Positions 43,400 through 52,561 of a stretch of DNA of 64,000 nt are shown here, in pieces. The notes beneath the pieces were generated by a model. It made no database searches and was not told the DNA's origin. It was given only the letters and a program-made list of their open reading frames with translations. Each line of letters opens with the position of its first letter. Positions within the stretch are counted from its first letter, which is position 1. The position numbers and the translations under genes are program-made. The DNA is from Marinospirillum alkalitolerans (GTDB lineage: Bacteria > Pseudomonadota > Gammaproteobacteria > Pseudomonadales > Halomonadaceae). Where the stretch lies: assembly GCF_045055655.1 (NCBI RefSeq), contig NZ_JBANFI010000001.1:558001-622000 (forward strand), given 5' to 3'.

Positions 43400-45229
43400 T
43401 TGAGTAATCTAGTGAACGAAAAAACATCTGTCACGCCGGATACGGCGACGCCTTCTCTTGACCCCAAACAGACGCCAGCCGCTGACCTGAGCAGCTGGGT
43501 GGCCTATCGCCGCCTGCTGGGTTATGTGCGCCCTTACTGGTTTGTGTTTTTGCTGAGTGTGCTGGGCTATGCCATCTATGCGGCTTCCAGTACCGCCTTT
43601 GCCCATGTGATGAAACTCTTGGTGGATTCAATCCAAGAAGGCATGGATGAAAAGCGCCTGTTCTTTCCACTGTTGGTCGTGGGCATTTTTGCGCTGCGTG
43701 GTCTAGGGACTTTTATGGGCACCTATTTTATGGCCCATGTGGCGCGTCAGCTGGTCCACTTTATGCGCCTTGATCTGTTTAAGCGCTTTTTAGTCTTACC
43801 GGCGCGCTTTTATGATCAGAATTCCTCTGGGCATCTGGTCTCGCGGCTGACCTTTAATGTTGAACAGGTCACCGGTGCGGCCACCAATGCGATTACCGTC
43901 GTGGTGCGCGAAGGCTTATTTGTCATTGGCCTGATGGGCTATCTGCTGTGGGTGAACTGGAAGCTGGCCTTGGTTTTTGTTGCTGTTGCGCCGTTGATTG
44001 GTATTGTGGTGCGCTTTGCCAGCCAACGTTTTCGCAAAATCAGCCGTCGGATTCAAAATTCGATGGGCGATGTGACCCATGTGGCTTCAGAAGCCATTAG
44101 CGGCTATCGCGTGGTGCGCAGCTTTGGCGGTACTGATTTTGAATATCAGCGCTTTTTAGACGCCAGTGAATATAACCGTCGTCAGGCGATGAAGATGGCA
44201 CTCACCAAGGCGATCAACACGCCTGTGGTGCAGCTCTTGGTGGCCGGTGCGCTGGGTGTGCTGGTTTGGCTGGCACTTTCGCCTGATCTCATGGGTGAGA
44301 TGACGCCAGGTGAGTTTATCGCGTTTCTGACTGCCGCCTCTTTGATGGCCAAACCCTTGCGCCAATTGACAGAAATCAACAATACCGTGCAGCGCGGACT
44401 CGCAGCGGCGCAGGATGTTTTTCAGTATATTGATCTGCCCGCTGAGCCGGATCTTGGCCAGCAGCAGCTAGGTCGTGCTCAGGGCGAGCTGGAGTTTCGT
44501 GATGTCAGCTTTCGCTATGGTGCCGATCAGCCTCTGGCGCTGAAATCTGTCAGCTTGCATGCCAAGCCGGGCGAGATGATTGCGCTGGTTGGGCGCTCAG
44601 GAAGTGGCAAGTCCACGCTGGCGAGTTTGATTCCACGCTTTTATGAAATCGAGCAGGGCCAGATTTTGCTGGATGGTATTCCAACGCAGGAGCTGACACT
44701 GAGCAGCCTGCGCGCACAAATTGCCTTGGTGAATCAGCAGGTCACCCTGTTTAATGCCAGTCTGGCGGAGAACATTGCCTATGGTATTGCCCATCCTGAC
44801 CCGGCCAAAATTCGTGCCGCCGCTGAAGCCGCCTATGTGAGCGAGTTTGCCGATCAACTGCCGCAAGGGCTAGAAACGCTCGTCGGCGATAACGGTGTTT
44901 TGCTTTCGGGCGGCCAGCGCCAGCGTATTGCCATCGCGCGGGCGATTATGAAGGATGCGCCGATCCTGATTCTGGATGAGGCAACTTCGGCACTGGATAC
45001 TGAATCAGAGCGCTATATTCAGCGTGCACTGGAGCATGTGATGCAAGGTCGTACCACTTTTGTGATTGCGCATCGCCTATCGACCATCGAAAAGGCCGAT
45101 CGTATTCTGGTGGTGGCCGAGGGGCAGATCGTCGAAGCCGGCACCCATGCCGAGCTGTTGGCCTTGAAAGGCCATTATGCGCAGCTGCACCAGATGCAGT
45201 TCCATGAACCCATCACTGCCCAATCCTGA
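43400..45229 (+). CDS. msbA: Lipid A export ABC transporter MsbA
   Basis: A 609-residue half-transporter with six membrane helices (about 35-330) and an ATPase with Walker A VGRSGSGKSTLASLIPRFY, signature LLSGGQRQRIAIARAI, Walker B ILILDEATSALD and IAHRLSTIEKADRI. It flips lipid A-core across the inner membrane. SGYRVVRSFGG is typical of MsbA. Start is uncertain: TTG at 43400 or GTG at 43412, both with poor ribosome sites, consistent with translational coupling to exbD. Its stop overlaps the lpxK ATG by one base. Confidence 0.95.
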   Translation: MSNLVNEKTSVTPDTATPSLDPKQTPAADLSSWVAYRRLLGYVRPYWFVFLLSVLGYAIYAASSTAFAHVMKLLVDSIQEGMDEKRLFFPLLVVGIFALRGLGTFMGTYFMAHVARQLVHFMRLDLFKRFLVLPARFYDQNSSGHLVSRLTFNVEQVTGAATNAITVVVREGLFVIGLMGYLLWVNWKLALVFVAVAPLIGIVVRFASQRFRKISRRIQNSMGDVTHVASEAISGYRVVRSFGGTDFEYQRFLDASEYNRRQAMKMALTKAINTPVVQLLVAGALGVLVWLALSPDLMGEMTPGEFIAFLTAASLMAKPLRQLTEINNTVQRGLAAAQDVFQYIDLPAEPDLGQQQLGRAQGELEFRDVSFRYGADQPLALKSVSLHAKPGEMIALVGRSGSGKSTLASLIPRFYEIEQGQILLDGIPTQELTLSSLRAQIALVNQQVTLFNASLAENIAYGIAHPDPAKIRAAAEAAYVSEFADQLPQGLETLVGDNGVLLSGGQRQRIAIARAIMKDAPILILDEATSALDTESERYIQRALEHVMQGRTTFVIAHRLSTIEKADRILVVAEGQIVEAGTHAELLALKGHYAQLHQMQFHEPITAQS

Positions 45230-46272
45230 TGTCATTTTTTCGTCGGGCCATCGAGCGCCAATGGTATCAAGACCGACCCAGCTGGTTGCTGGGTCTGCGC
45301 CCCTTGGAGGCCTTATATCGCGCTGTGGTGGCGCGTCGTAGGCAGGGTTATCAGCAGCAGCTCGAACGGGTGCAGCATCCAGGGGTCCCGGTGATCGTGG
45401 TCGGTAATCTGACCGTCGGGGGCAGTGGTAAGTCTCCGGTGGTGGCGGCGCTGGCGCAGTTTTTTCAGCAGCAGGGTTGGCGACCGGGTATTGTCAGCCG
45501 AGGCTATGGCGGACAAGCCCCTCACTACCCTTACTTAGTCAGTGCGGACACCACGGCTGCGCAGGTGGGGGATGAGCCACAAATGCTATTTGAGCAGCTG
45601 GCGCTGCCTGTGGCTGTTGCGCCTGATCGTGCGGCAGCAGCCCGCTTACTGGTGGAGCAGGGGTGTGATCTGCTGCTGGCTGATGATGGTTTACAGCACT
45701 GGGCACTAGGCCGTGATCTTGAGCTGGTGGTGATTGATGGTCAGCGAGGTTTTGGCAATCAGCATTGTTTGCCTGTTGGTCCCTTGCGTGAGCCCTTGAC
45801 GCGTTTAGCTCAGGTGGATGCGCTACTGGTGCAAGGTGCGCCCAGTGAAGATTTGGGCAGGTTGCTTGAACCAGTGCCTGTTACGGCTTGGTCCTATGGC
45901 TTAAAGACGCTTGGCTGGCGACGAGGCGATGGCCATTGGCAGTACAACTGTCCTTTTGCTGCTGGGCAGGCGGTGCAAGCTCTGGCAGGCATAGGTCATC
46001 CACAGCGTTTTTTTGATCAGTTGCAAGCACTGGGCCTTCAGGTGAGTGGCTATCCGCTGGCCGACCATGCCGTGATGGATGCCAATACTCTAGGCCGTTT
46101 ATCTGCAGCGCCCTTGCCTTGGGTGATGACTGCCAAGGATGCTGTCAAGCTTCGACCTTGGCTGAATGAGCAGCATTGGGTGCAAGAGGTTTGTGCCGAT
46201 CTTCCTAAAGAATTTCTATATCAGCTGCACCTTCAAGTGCAGCAACTTAAAGAGGAAAAGTATCATGGATAA
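45229..46272 (+). CDS. lpxK: Tetraacyldisaccharide 4'-kinase
   Basis: A 347-residue enzyme that phosphorylates the lipid A precursor to lipid IVA at the inner membrane. The start has RRAIERQWYQ and a membrane-associated N-terminus. The P-loop is VGNLTVGGSGKSPVVAAL; VSRGYGG, VGDEPQMLF and LLLADDGLQHWAL (catalytic aspartate region) are intact. It shares one base with the msbA stop, so expression is coupled. Confidence 0.96.
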   Translation: MSFFRRAIERQWYQDRPSWLLGLRPLEALYRAVVARRRQGYQQQLERVQHPGVPVIVVGNLTVGGSGKSPVVAALAQFFQQQGWRPGIVSRGYGGQAPHYPYLVSADTTAAQVGDEPQMLFEQLALPVAVAPDRAAAARLLVEQGCDLLLADDGLQHWALGRDLELVVIDGQRGFGNQHCLPVGPLREPLTRLAQVDALLVQGAPSEDLGRLLEPVPVTAWSYGLKTLGWRRGDGHWQYNCPFAAGQAVQALAGIGHPQRFFDQLQALGLQVSGYPLADHAVMDANTLGRLSAAPLPWVMTAKDAVKLRPWLNEQHWVQEVCADLPKEFLYQLHLQVQQLKEEKYHG

Positions 46273-46462
46273 GCAGCTGCTGGCTTTACTCGTCTGTCCT
46301 GTTTCTCATGCACCACTGCACTATGATGCCGCTGCTCAGGAGCTGATCTGCACCGCGAGTGGTCTGGCCTATCCGATACGTGATGGGATTCCGGTCATGC
46401 TGGAAGATGAAGCCCGCCCACTGAGTGCGGATGAGCGTCTGGGTAAAAAAGAGGCTGACTAA
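46265..46462 (+). CDS. Trm112-family small protein (YcaR-like)
   Basis: A 65-residue protein between lpxK and kdsB, starting MDKQLLALLVCPV and with YPIRDGIPVMLEDEARPL, as in E. coli YcaR. It overlaps the lpxK end by eight bases. The usual N-terminal CPxC zinc pair is CPVS here, so one ligand is missing although the later ICTASG cysteine remains. The family's function in Gram-negatives is unclear; in eukaryotes Trm112 activates methyltransferases. Confidence 0.9.
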   Translation: MDKQLLALLVCPVSHAPLHYDAAAQELICTASGLAYPIRDGIPVMLEDEARPLSADERLGKKEAD

Positions 46463-46463
46463 C

Positions 46464-47276
46464 ATGGCCTTTACCGTGATTATTCCCGCGCGCTATGCCT
46501 CAAGCCGCTTGCCAGGTAAGCCCTTGTTAGATCTGGCGGGCAAGACCATGCTGGAGCATGTCTGGCATCAAGCCTGTGCCAGTGAGGCGCAGCGCGTGGT
46601 GATTGCCACTGATGACACCCGTGTGCAAGAAGTGGCACAAGGCTTTGGCGCTCAGGTGGTGATGACCCGTGCCGAGCATCCCAGTGGAACTGATCGCTTG
46701 CAAGAAGCCGCTGCCTTGCTGGGTCTTTCTAGTCATGAGGTGGTGGTCAATGTGCAGGGCGATGAGCCCCTGATTCCGCCCGAGCTGATCAATCAAGTGG
46801 CGGCGAATCTGGCGCAGCATCCTCAGGCCAGTATGGCCACCTTGAGTGAACCCATCACACAGGTGCGCGATCTGCTGAATCCCAATCTGGTCAAGCTGGT
46901 CACCAATCAGCAGCAGTATGCACTCTATTTTAGCCGTAGCCCTTTGCCCTGGGCACGCGACCACTTCACTGCGCCTCTTGCATTGAGCGATCAGCCCTTG
47001 CCAGAATCCTGCCTCGGTCAGTTTCAGCGTCATATCGGCCTCTATGCCTATCGCGTGGCGCTGCTTGATGCCTATGTCACCTGGCCGATTGCGCCGCTTG
47101 AAGCCATCGAGCAGCTAGAACAGCTACGTGTTTTGTGGCAGGGGCATCAGATTCATGTGGCACCAGCCTGCACTCAGCACCCAGCAGGGATCGATACGCA
47201 GGAGGATTATCAGCGGGTCGTTGCTTATCTTCTTGAGCGTCAGGCCTCAGCGTCATCTTGCTCCAGCCAGTCTTAA
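46464..47276 (+). CDS. kdsB: CMP-Kdo synthetase
   Basis: A 270-residue 3-deoxy-manno-octulosonate cytidylyltransferase that activates Kdo for lipopolysaccharide. It starts FTVIIPARYASSRLPGKPLLDL (CTP site), with VVNVQGDEPLIPPELI and the C-terminal part NPNLVKLVTNQQQYALYFSRSPLPW. GAGG precedes the ATG at 46464, one base after the previous stop. It is slightly longer than E. coli KdsB (248), with a C-terminal tail. Confidence 0.96.
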   Translation: MAFTVIIPARYASSRLPGKPLLDLAGKTMLEHVWHQACASEAQRVVIATDDTRVQEVAQGFGAQVVMTRAEHPSGTDRLQEAAALLGLSSHEVVVNVQGDEPLIPPELINQVAANLAQHPQASMATLSEPITQVRDLLNPNLVKLVTNQQQYALYFSRSPLPWARDHFTAPLALSDQPLPESCLGQFQRHIGLYAYRVALLDAYVTWPIAPLEAIEQLEQLRVLWQGHQIHVAPACTQHPAGIDTQEDYQRVVAYLLERQASASSCSSQS

Positions 47277-47286
47277 AGGAAAAACC

Positions 47287-47763
47287 ATGCCGAAGGTGTT
47301 GTTTGTGTGTTTAGGGAATATCTGTCGCTCACCAGCTGCCGAGGCGGTCTTTCGTCAACAGGTTGTTGCAGCCGGTTTGGTGGATCAGATCGAGATCGAT
47401 TCAGCGGGCACCAGTGACTGGCATCTGGGTAAGGCACCAGATCAGCGGATGCAGGCGATCGCTGAACAGCGCGGTTATGATCTGAGCGGCTTGCGTGCAC
47501 GCCAGATCACCGCCGAGGATCTGGATCACTATGATCTGATTCTGGTGATGGATAAAAAGAACCAAGCCGATGTGGAAGTTCTGGCAACGGAGTTAGAGCA
47601 GCTAGAAAAGATTCGTCTGCTGCTGAGTTTCAATCCTGGTGCGATCCAAGAAGTGCCAGATCCCTACTATGGTGAGGCCGCCGATTTTCATCAGGTGATC
47701 GATCTGGTCGAAAGTGCCAATCAGCGTCTTTTGGTTCATCTGCGCCAGCGTTTTGCGCTTTAG
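47287..47763 (+). CDS. Low-molecular-weight protein tyrosine phosphatase
   Basis: A 158-residue enzyme with P-loop CLGNICRSP (Cys-X5-Arg) and the general acid in VPDPYYGEAADF. The DSAGTSDWHLGKAPDQRM stretch is typical. Ribosome site AAAGGA. In other bacteria such enzymes counteract tyrosine kinases of polysaccharide export, but no such kinase is nearby, and the placement between kdsB and murB is simply conserved in pseudomonads. It lacks the extra cysteines of arsenate reductases. Confidence 0.93.
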   Translation: MPKVLFVCLGNICRSPAAEAVFRQQVVAAGLVDQIEIDSAGTSDWHLGKAPDQRMQAIAEQRGYDLSGLRARQITAEDLDHYDLILVMDKKNQADVEVLATELEQLEKIRLLLSFNPGAIQEVPDPYYGEAADFHQVIDLVESANQRLLVHLRQRFAL

Positions 47764-47772
47764 GAATCGGCT

Positions 47773-48822
47773 GTGAAGCATTCTTTTTTTGAAGCACAGG
47801 CGGATTTACAGCCCCACAATAGTTTGCAGCTGCCCTGCATCGCTTCTTGGTGTTGTGAGGCAGAAGACGAAGGGGACGTGCTGGAGACCTGTGCGCTGGC
47901 GCGTCGCTATGGGCTTCCCTTATTGGCCTTAGGCGGGGGCAGTAACCTGCTTTTGCCACCGCGCTTGGAGGCCGTGGTGCTCAGGCAAAAAGCTCAGCCA
48001 CTGGACTGGCCTGATCCTCTGCCACAAGATCTCACACTGCGCGTTTCGGCTGGTTATTCTTGGACAGCGCTGGTCGAAGACACCACCCAGCGTGGCTACT
48101 ATGGCCTCGAAAATCTGGCCTTGATCCCAGGGCAAGCCGGGGCCGCGCCGATTCAGAATATTGGTGCCTATGGCCGTGAAATCAAAGAGGTGCTGGTGGG
48201 TGTGGAAGGCTACTGGGTGGACAGCCAACAGCGCGATTGGATTCCAGCGCAGGATTGCGCTTTTGCCTATCGTATGAGCCGCTTTAAGCAGGATTGGCGG
48301 CAGCGTTTTATCATCACCCATGTGCACATCCAACTCACCCAGCAGGGTGAGTTGAACTTGGATTATGCTGATTTACGCGCTCGCTTTAGCACTCGTCCTG
48401 AAAGTGATCAGCCTCTGCCGTGGCAGCTGGCGCAGATCATCAGCCAGATTCGCCGTGAAAAACTGCCTGATCCCTTGCAACTCCCCAATGCTGGCAGCTT
48501 CTTTAAAAATCCTGTGGTGTCGATCGAGCAGGCCGAACAACTGCGTCAGCTTTGGCCGCAGCTGCCGGTTTATCCTGTCAATGCGCAGCAGGTGAAGTTG
48601 GCGGCAGGATGGTTGATCGATCAATCGGGTCTCAAGGGCTGGCGGCAAGGGGCTTTTGCTGTGCATCAGCAGCAGGCACTTGTTCTTGTGCATCATGGTG
48701 GTGGGAGTTTAGAAGAGCTATTGGCTTTTGCCTCTCAGATTCAGCAGCGTGTGGCCGAGCGTTTTGCGGTCCATTTAGAAAGAGAGCCAGACTCGGCCTT
48801 GAGTCTTTGTCAGGCGCACTGA
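47773..48822 (+). CDS. murB: UDP-N-acetylenolpyruvoylglucosamine reductase
   Basis: A 349-residue FAD enzyme that makes UDP-MurNAc for peptidoglycan. It starts at GTG with AGGA upstream. It is of the E. coli type (type I): LALGGGSNLLLP, LALIPGQAGAAPIQNIGAYGREI, the catalytic serine in NAGSFFKNPVV, and the conserved glutamate region near the C-terminus (ALVLVHHGGGSLEELLAFA). It closes the lpxK-kdsB-ptp-murB run. Confidence 0.96.
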   Translation: MKHSFFEAQADLQPHNSLQLPCIASWCCEAEDEGDVLETCALARRYGLPLLALGGGSNLLLPPRLEAVVLRQKAQPLDWPDPLPQDLTLRVSAGYSWTALVEDTTQRGYYGLENLALIPGQAGAAPIQNIGAYGREIKEVLVGVEGYWVDSQQRDWIPAQDCAFAYRMSRFKQDWRQRFIITHVHIQLTQQGELNLDYADLRARFSTRPESDQPLPWQLAQIISQIRREKLPDPLQLPNAGSFFKNPVVSIEQAEQLRQLWPQLPVYPVNAQQVKLAAGWLIDQSGLKGWRQGAFAVHQQQALVLVHHGGGSLEELLAFASQIQQRVAERFAVHLEREPDSALSLCQAH

Positions 48823-48969
48823 AGCGGGCCAAAGCTGTGATGGATTTGGCAAACTCAGCACAAGCCAAGCGCAAAGCGAGGCCGCTGGCTTGACTTATCT
48901 GCACTGAGTCGTAAGAATTCTTGCGATTCCTACCTGCCTTTGTCAGGTTGCCACTGAAAAGGATTGCCT

Positions 48970-50124
48970 GTGAAAAAGTCTCTGTCTGTTGCTTGTCTGA
49001 GTTTAGGGCTGCTGTGGCCTGTTGCGGCGTTAACGACTGATTTTAATCAATTTCGCCAACAGCAGCAGCAGGCGTTTGGTCAGTTTACCCAGGATTTTGA
49101 TCAGGCTTTCGCTGCTTATCAGCAGGCGTTTGCTACAGCCTTTGCTGCTTATCAGGAAGAGTTGCGCACCCAATGGCGTGAGCCGCTGATTTCGGATCAG
49201 CATCGCTGGATCGAATATTCGGCCGATCAACGTAGCCGCAGCGTGGTGGATTTTGAAGCCAACCAAGTGACGATAGAAGTCGAGCCTGAGGCAGGTCAAT
49301 CAGGTGTTGAAGCGGCTATGGCGCTATTGGTTGATGTGCTGGAACGCCCAGTTGAAGAGGCCTATGCACGTGATGAAGTTACGCAGCGCGCGGTCCAAGC
49401 TGCCCAGTTGCCGCAGGAATCTCTGGGTGCTTCTGGCCGTCAACGCGTTCTGGAAGGTGTGGAGCCAGAGCATGCAGAGGCGATGTTGAACCAAGCCCAG
49501 GTGCAGCGCACGACTCAACCAGCGGCCACAGGCGGCACGCGTGAAGTAGTGGTATTAACTGTGCCTTTACCTGAGGCTAGAACTAGCCAGCGTGCGCGTG
49601 AATTTATGCCATTGATCGAGCGCTATGCGCGTGAATACCAGCTAGAACCAGCGCTAATGCTGGCGATCATGCACAGCGAGAGCAGCTTTAACCCGATGGC
49701 ACGCTCGCATATTCCGGCTTTTGGCTTGATGCAAATCGTGCCTCAATCGGCAGGAAGAGACGTGAGCCAAGAGCTCTATGGTCAGCAGCGTGTGTTTAGC
49801 CCCTCTTATCTTTACAACGCAGAAAACAATATTCGTGCTGGTGCGATCTACCTGAATATTCTCAATACGCGTTATTTGCGCCATATCGAGCATCCTGAAA
49901 GCCGAATGTATGCAGTGATTGCGGCCTATAATACTGGGGCTGGCAATGTGGCACGGACCTTTACCGGTGGCCCGCGTAGCGTTCCCCAAGCGGCGCGTGT
50001 GATCAATGCTATGCCGCCACAAGAGGTGTATCAGCAGCTCAGCCGTCAGCTGCCTTATCAAGAGACGCGTGATTATCTGGATAAGGTCACTTCACGGACG
50101 CTGGCTTACCGTCAATTTAATTAA
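48970..50124 (+). CDS. MltC-like lytic transglycosylase
   Basis: A 384-residue exported enzyme cleaving peptidoglycan glycan strands. The signal peptide (1-20, ending PVAA) has no proper lipobox, unlike lipoprotein MltC. Residues 23-65 are a repetitive Phe/Gln helical stretch (AFGQFTQDFDQAFAAYQQAF). Residues 70-200 resemble the DUF3393 domain of MltC (RWIEYSADQRSRSVVDFE). The SLT domain begins near 210; catalytic Glu237 lies in MHSESSFNP, followed by AFGLMQIVPQSAGRD and AAYNTGAGNVARTF. GTG at 48970 has AAGGA seven bases before. An LPP20-like lipoprotein gene follows. Confidence 0.88.
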   Translation: MKKSLSVACLSLGLLWPVAALTTDFNQFRQQQQQAFGQFTQDFDQAFAAYQQAFATAFAAYQEELRTQWREPLISDQHRWIEYSADQRSRSVVDFEANQVTIEVEPEAGQSGVEAAMALLVDVLERPVEEAYARDEVTQRAVQAAQLPQESLGASGRQRVLEGVEPEHAEAMLNQAQVQRTTQPAATGGTREVVVLTVPLPEARTSQRAREFMPLIERYAREYQLEPALMLAIMHSESSFNPMARSHIPAFGLMQIVPQSAGRDVSQELYGQQRVFSPSYLYNAENNIRAGAIYLNILNTRYLRHIEHPESRMYAVIAAYNTGAGNVARTFTGGPRSVPQAARVINAMPPQEVYQQLSRQLPYQETRDYLDKVTSRTLAYRQFN

Positions 50125-50171
50125 TCTGTGATCACAGTTGATTGTGATCTTAAAAAAACCAAGGAGTCATC

Positions 50172-50744
50172 ATGAAATCGAAGATCTTTGCTGCTTCAGC
50201 GCTCGCTGCTTCACTGGTTCTAGTCGGCTGTGCCGGTACGCCCCAGCAGCAGCAACCCAACCTGCCAAGCTGGATTATGGCCCCAGAAGCGCAAGATGGA
50301 TTGGCTGCGACAGGCTGTGTGACGGCATCAGGCAATATGAATATTGACGGTAGCCGTGCTGATCTGGCTGCACGCCAGCAGTTAGCTACAACGGTCGGTG
50401 CAAGATTGCAGTCTCTAACAGAAGGTTATCAGCGTGCGAATCAAACGCAGGAAGATGGCCTTACAACTGGTGAAAACTTCGAACAGGTTGCGCGCCAACT
50501 TGTTGACGAACGTTTGGTCGGCACCCGCCGTGCCCAGGCTGGCTATTACACCGTTAACGGTCAGAACCAATTCTGCTCGATGGTCGTGATGGGCCAGCAG
50601 AGTGTGACAGATCTGCTGGCAGCGGCTGCGCAAGCGGTGGGTGCCGAGCCTGAGGTATTTACTTCATCGCAAATGCGTGAACAGTTTATGCATGGTCGTG
50701 CTACTGATCGCATGAATGAACAGTTGCGCAATAATAACCGCTAA
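50172..50744 (+). CDS. LPP20-family lipoprotein
   Basis: A 190-residue lipoprotein: signal peptide with lipobox LVGC, lipidated Cys20. The residue after the cysteine is alanine, so the outer membrane is expected. PSWIMAPEAQDGLAATGCVTA and the helix ADLAARQQLATTVGARLQSL match LPP20/FlgP-like proteins. Function is unknown; family members occur in the outer membrane and some assist motility or the envelope. It lies about 50 bases after the transglycosylase gene with a ribosome site AAGGAG. A terminator follows. Confidence 0.82.
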   Translation: MKSKIFAASALAASLVLVGCAGTPQQQQPNLPSWIMAPEAQDGLAATGCVTASGNMNIDGSRADLAARQQLATTVGARLQSLTEGYQRANQTQEDGLTTGENFEQVARQLVDERLVGTRRAQAGYYTVNGQNQFCSMVVMGQQSVTDLLAAAAQAVGAEPEVFTSSQMREQFMHGRATDRMNEQLRNNNR

Positions 50745-50761
50745 GCTAGGCGGATGTATCG

Positions 50762-50789
50762 AATAGGGCCATCTGGCCCTATTTTTTTG
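50762..50789 (+). terminator. Terminator after the LPP20-like gene
   Basis: AATAGGGCC and GGCCCTATT form a 9-bp stem around ATCT followed by TTTTT, 17 bases after the stop. Confidence 0.9.
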
Positions 50790-50808
50790 ACTGGTATGAG
50801 GAAAAAGG

Positions 50809-51324
50809 ATGAAGCCACAGCAAGAGCAGCTCAACTGGATGCAGGTGGAGAGTCACTATGGTGCGCTGTTGCTGCTGGTCAGTGCCAAGGGCTTGGTTCG
50901 CTGTGAGCCAGCGCTTTGCGCGGAGGCTTTTGTGCTGCGTCACCAGCAGGCTGGGCGTTCGCTTCAGCGGGCATCTGAGGTCCTGCGTCTGGCTTGGCAA
51001 GATCAGATCCAGCAGGCCTTGCATCCGACAGGCCGGCTTCCTCAGCTGGATGTGCAAGGCACGGCTTTTCAACAACAGGTTTGGCTGGCTTTACGCTGGA
51101 TTCCTTATGGACAGACCTGGAGTTATAGCCAACTGGCCGAGGCGCTTGGACGGCCCAAGGCAGTGCGTGCAGTGGCTTCGGCCTGTGGTGCCAACCCCAT
51201 CAGTTTGCTATTGCCTTGCCATCGCGTGGTGGCCAAAGATGGCGGGTTGGGCGGCTATCATTGGGGCACAGACTTGAAAGCCAGATTTCTTCAGTTAGAA
51301 GCCTTGCCCCCATCGGCTGCGTGA
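50809..51324 (+). CDS. ogt: Methylated-DNA--protein-cysteine methyltransferase
   Basis: A 171-residue suicide enzyme that removes methyl groups from O6-methylguanine. The acceptor cysteine is in LLPCHRVVAKDG, preceded by FQQQVWLALRWIPYGQTWSYSQLAEALGRPKAVRAVASACGANP (helix-turn-helix and asparagine hinge, shown in part). GGLGGYHWG closes the site. The length and the absence of an Ada regulatory domain fit Ogt. Ribosome site GAGGAA. Confidence 0.95.
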   Translation: MKPQQEQLNWMQVESHYGALLLLVSAKGLVRCEPALCAEAFVLRHQQAGRSLQRASEVLRLAWQDQIQQALHPTGRLPQLDVQGTAFQQQVWLALRWIPYGQTWSYSQLAEALGRPKAVRAVASACGANPISLLLPCHRVVAKDGGLGGYHWGTDLKARFLQLEALPPSAA

Positions 51325-51452
51325 TCTCTGCTCTTTTCCTTGGCTGACGGCTTGTGCATAGAAGAGCAGCCTGCCAGTGGATGAACACCCTGCTGCTTGA
51401 TGCGAGCTTGCAAAAAATGCGCCTTATCAACGATCAACAGAAGAACTGAGCC

Positions 51453-52508
51453 ATGTCGAACACAAAGAACCCTGCTATTCCTGTCCATATCGTGACCGGC
51501 TTTTTAGGTGTTGGAAAAACCACCTTGTTGAACCACTGCCTTGCACAAAAACCTGAGCAGGAGCGTTGGGCGGTGGTCGTCAATGAGTTTGGTCAGATCG
51601 GTGTTGATGCGCAGTTGATCGACGCCAGTGAAGGGGTGCAGGTCAAGGAATTACCCGGAGGCTGCCTTTGCTGCAGTCTGGGCCTGACTCTGTCGGTGAC
51701 GCTGGTCAATCTGTTGCAAAAATTTCGTCCTGATCGTCTATTTATTGAGCCAACAGGCTTGGGTCATCCTGCTGGGGTGATCGATCTGCTGCGCAGTGAG
51801 CAGTTTGCTGAGGTGCTGAGCTTACAGCCAGTGATCACGCTCCTTGATCCGCGCCAATTGGATGATCCACGTGTGCTGGCGCATGAGGTGTTTCAGGATC
51901 AGATCGCGCTCGCGGATTTACTGGTATTGAATAAAATCGATCTCGCTACACCGGCTCAGCGACAGCAAGCCCAAGAGCGAGCCGCTGCTTTTTTTCCACC
52001 TAAGCTGGCGGTGATCGAGATAGAGCAGGGGCGTCTGCCAGATTGGGCCTTAGCCGCACCGCAAGACTGGCAGGCCCCCGCCGCTTCTCTTCCGCGTCCG
52101 GCAACTCATCGCATGGCCAGCTCTCCGGTATTGCCTTTTCTGGCACTGCCTCAACCGGGTCAGCCGGTTGAGCTTTTACATCAGGCTGAGGGCGTCTTAT
52201 CGCTTGGCTGGGTGCTGCATCATCAGGATGCGGTGGATGAAGATGCCTTTTATCAGTGGATTTTAGAGCTGAGTGCAGAACTCGGTGCGGCCTTGCTGCG
52301 TCTGAAAGCAGTGGTGCGTACGGGACGCCGCCGCTGGGTGAGTTTTAATCAGGTGGGGGGTGAGCTGGTGGTGCAATCCGTGACCCATCGCCGTGATGGG
52401 CGTATTGAGCTACTGAGTACACAAGCGCTTGAGGCTGCCCCCTTAACGGAGCGCTTACGTGGGTTCTTATCAACACCTACCGCGCCAAGTTTATTTGATG
52501 CGGATTAG
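51453..52508 (+). CDS. CobW/G3E-family GTP-binding metallochaperone
   Basis: A 351-residue protein with P-loop GFLGVGKTTLLNHCL, the metal-binding GGCLCCSLG (CxCC), switch II region IEPTGLGHP and the guanine motif LNKID (NKxD). The C-terminal CobW_C domain covers about residues 240-345. Family members deliver zinc, cobalt or other metals to client enzymes. No Zur box, cobalamin gene or metal enzyme is adjacent, so the metal is not defined. Confidence 0.9.
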   Translation: MSNTKNPAIPVHIVTGFLGVGKTTLLNHCLAQKPEQERWAVVVNEFGQIGVDAQLIDASEGVQVKELPGGCLCCSLGLTLSVTLVNLLQKFRPDRLFIEPTGLGHPAGVIDLLRSEQFAEVLSLQPVITLLDPRQLDDPRVLAHEVFQDQIALADLLVLNKIDLATPAQRQQAQERAAAFFPPKLAVIEIEQGRLPDWALAAPQDWQAPAASLPRPATHRMASSPVLPFLALPQPGQPVELLHQAEGVLSLGWVLHHQDAVDEDAFYQWILELSAELGAALLRLKAVVRTGRRRWVSFNQVGGELVVQSVTHRRDGRIELLSTQALEAAPLTERLRGFLSTPTAPSLFDAD

Positions 52509-52513
52509 CGGCA

Positions 52514-52540
52514 CAAAAAAGCCGCCAAACTGCGGCGGCT
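52514..52540 (-). terminator. Terminator of azoR
   Basis: On the minus strand AGCCGCC and GGCGGCT pair around GCAGTTT, followed by TTTTTGTG. It lies 22 bases beyond the azoR stop and between the converging CobW gene and azoR. Confidence 0.85.
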
Positions 52541-52561
52541 CAAGGGGAGAAACAGGGGGAA

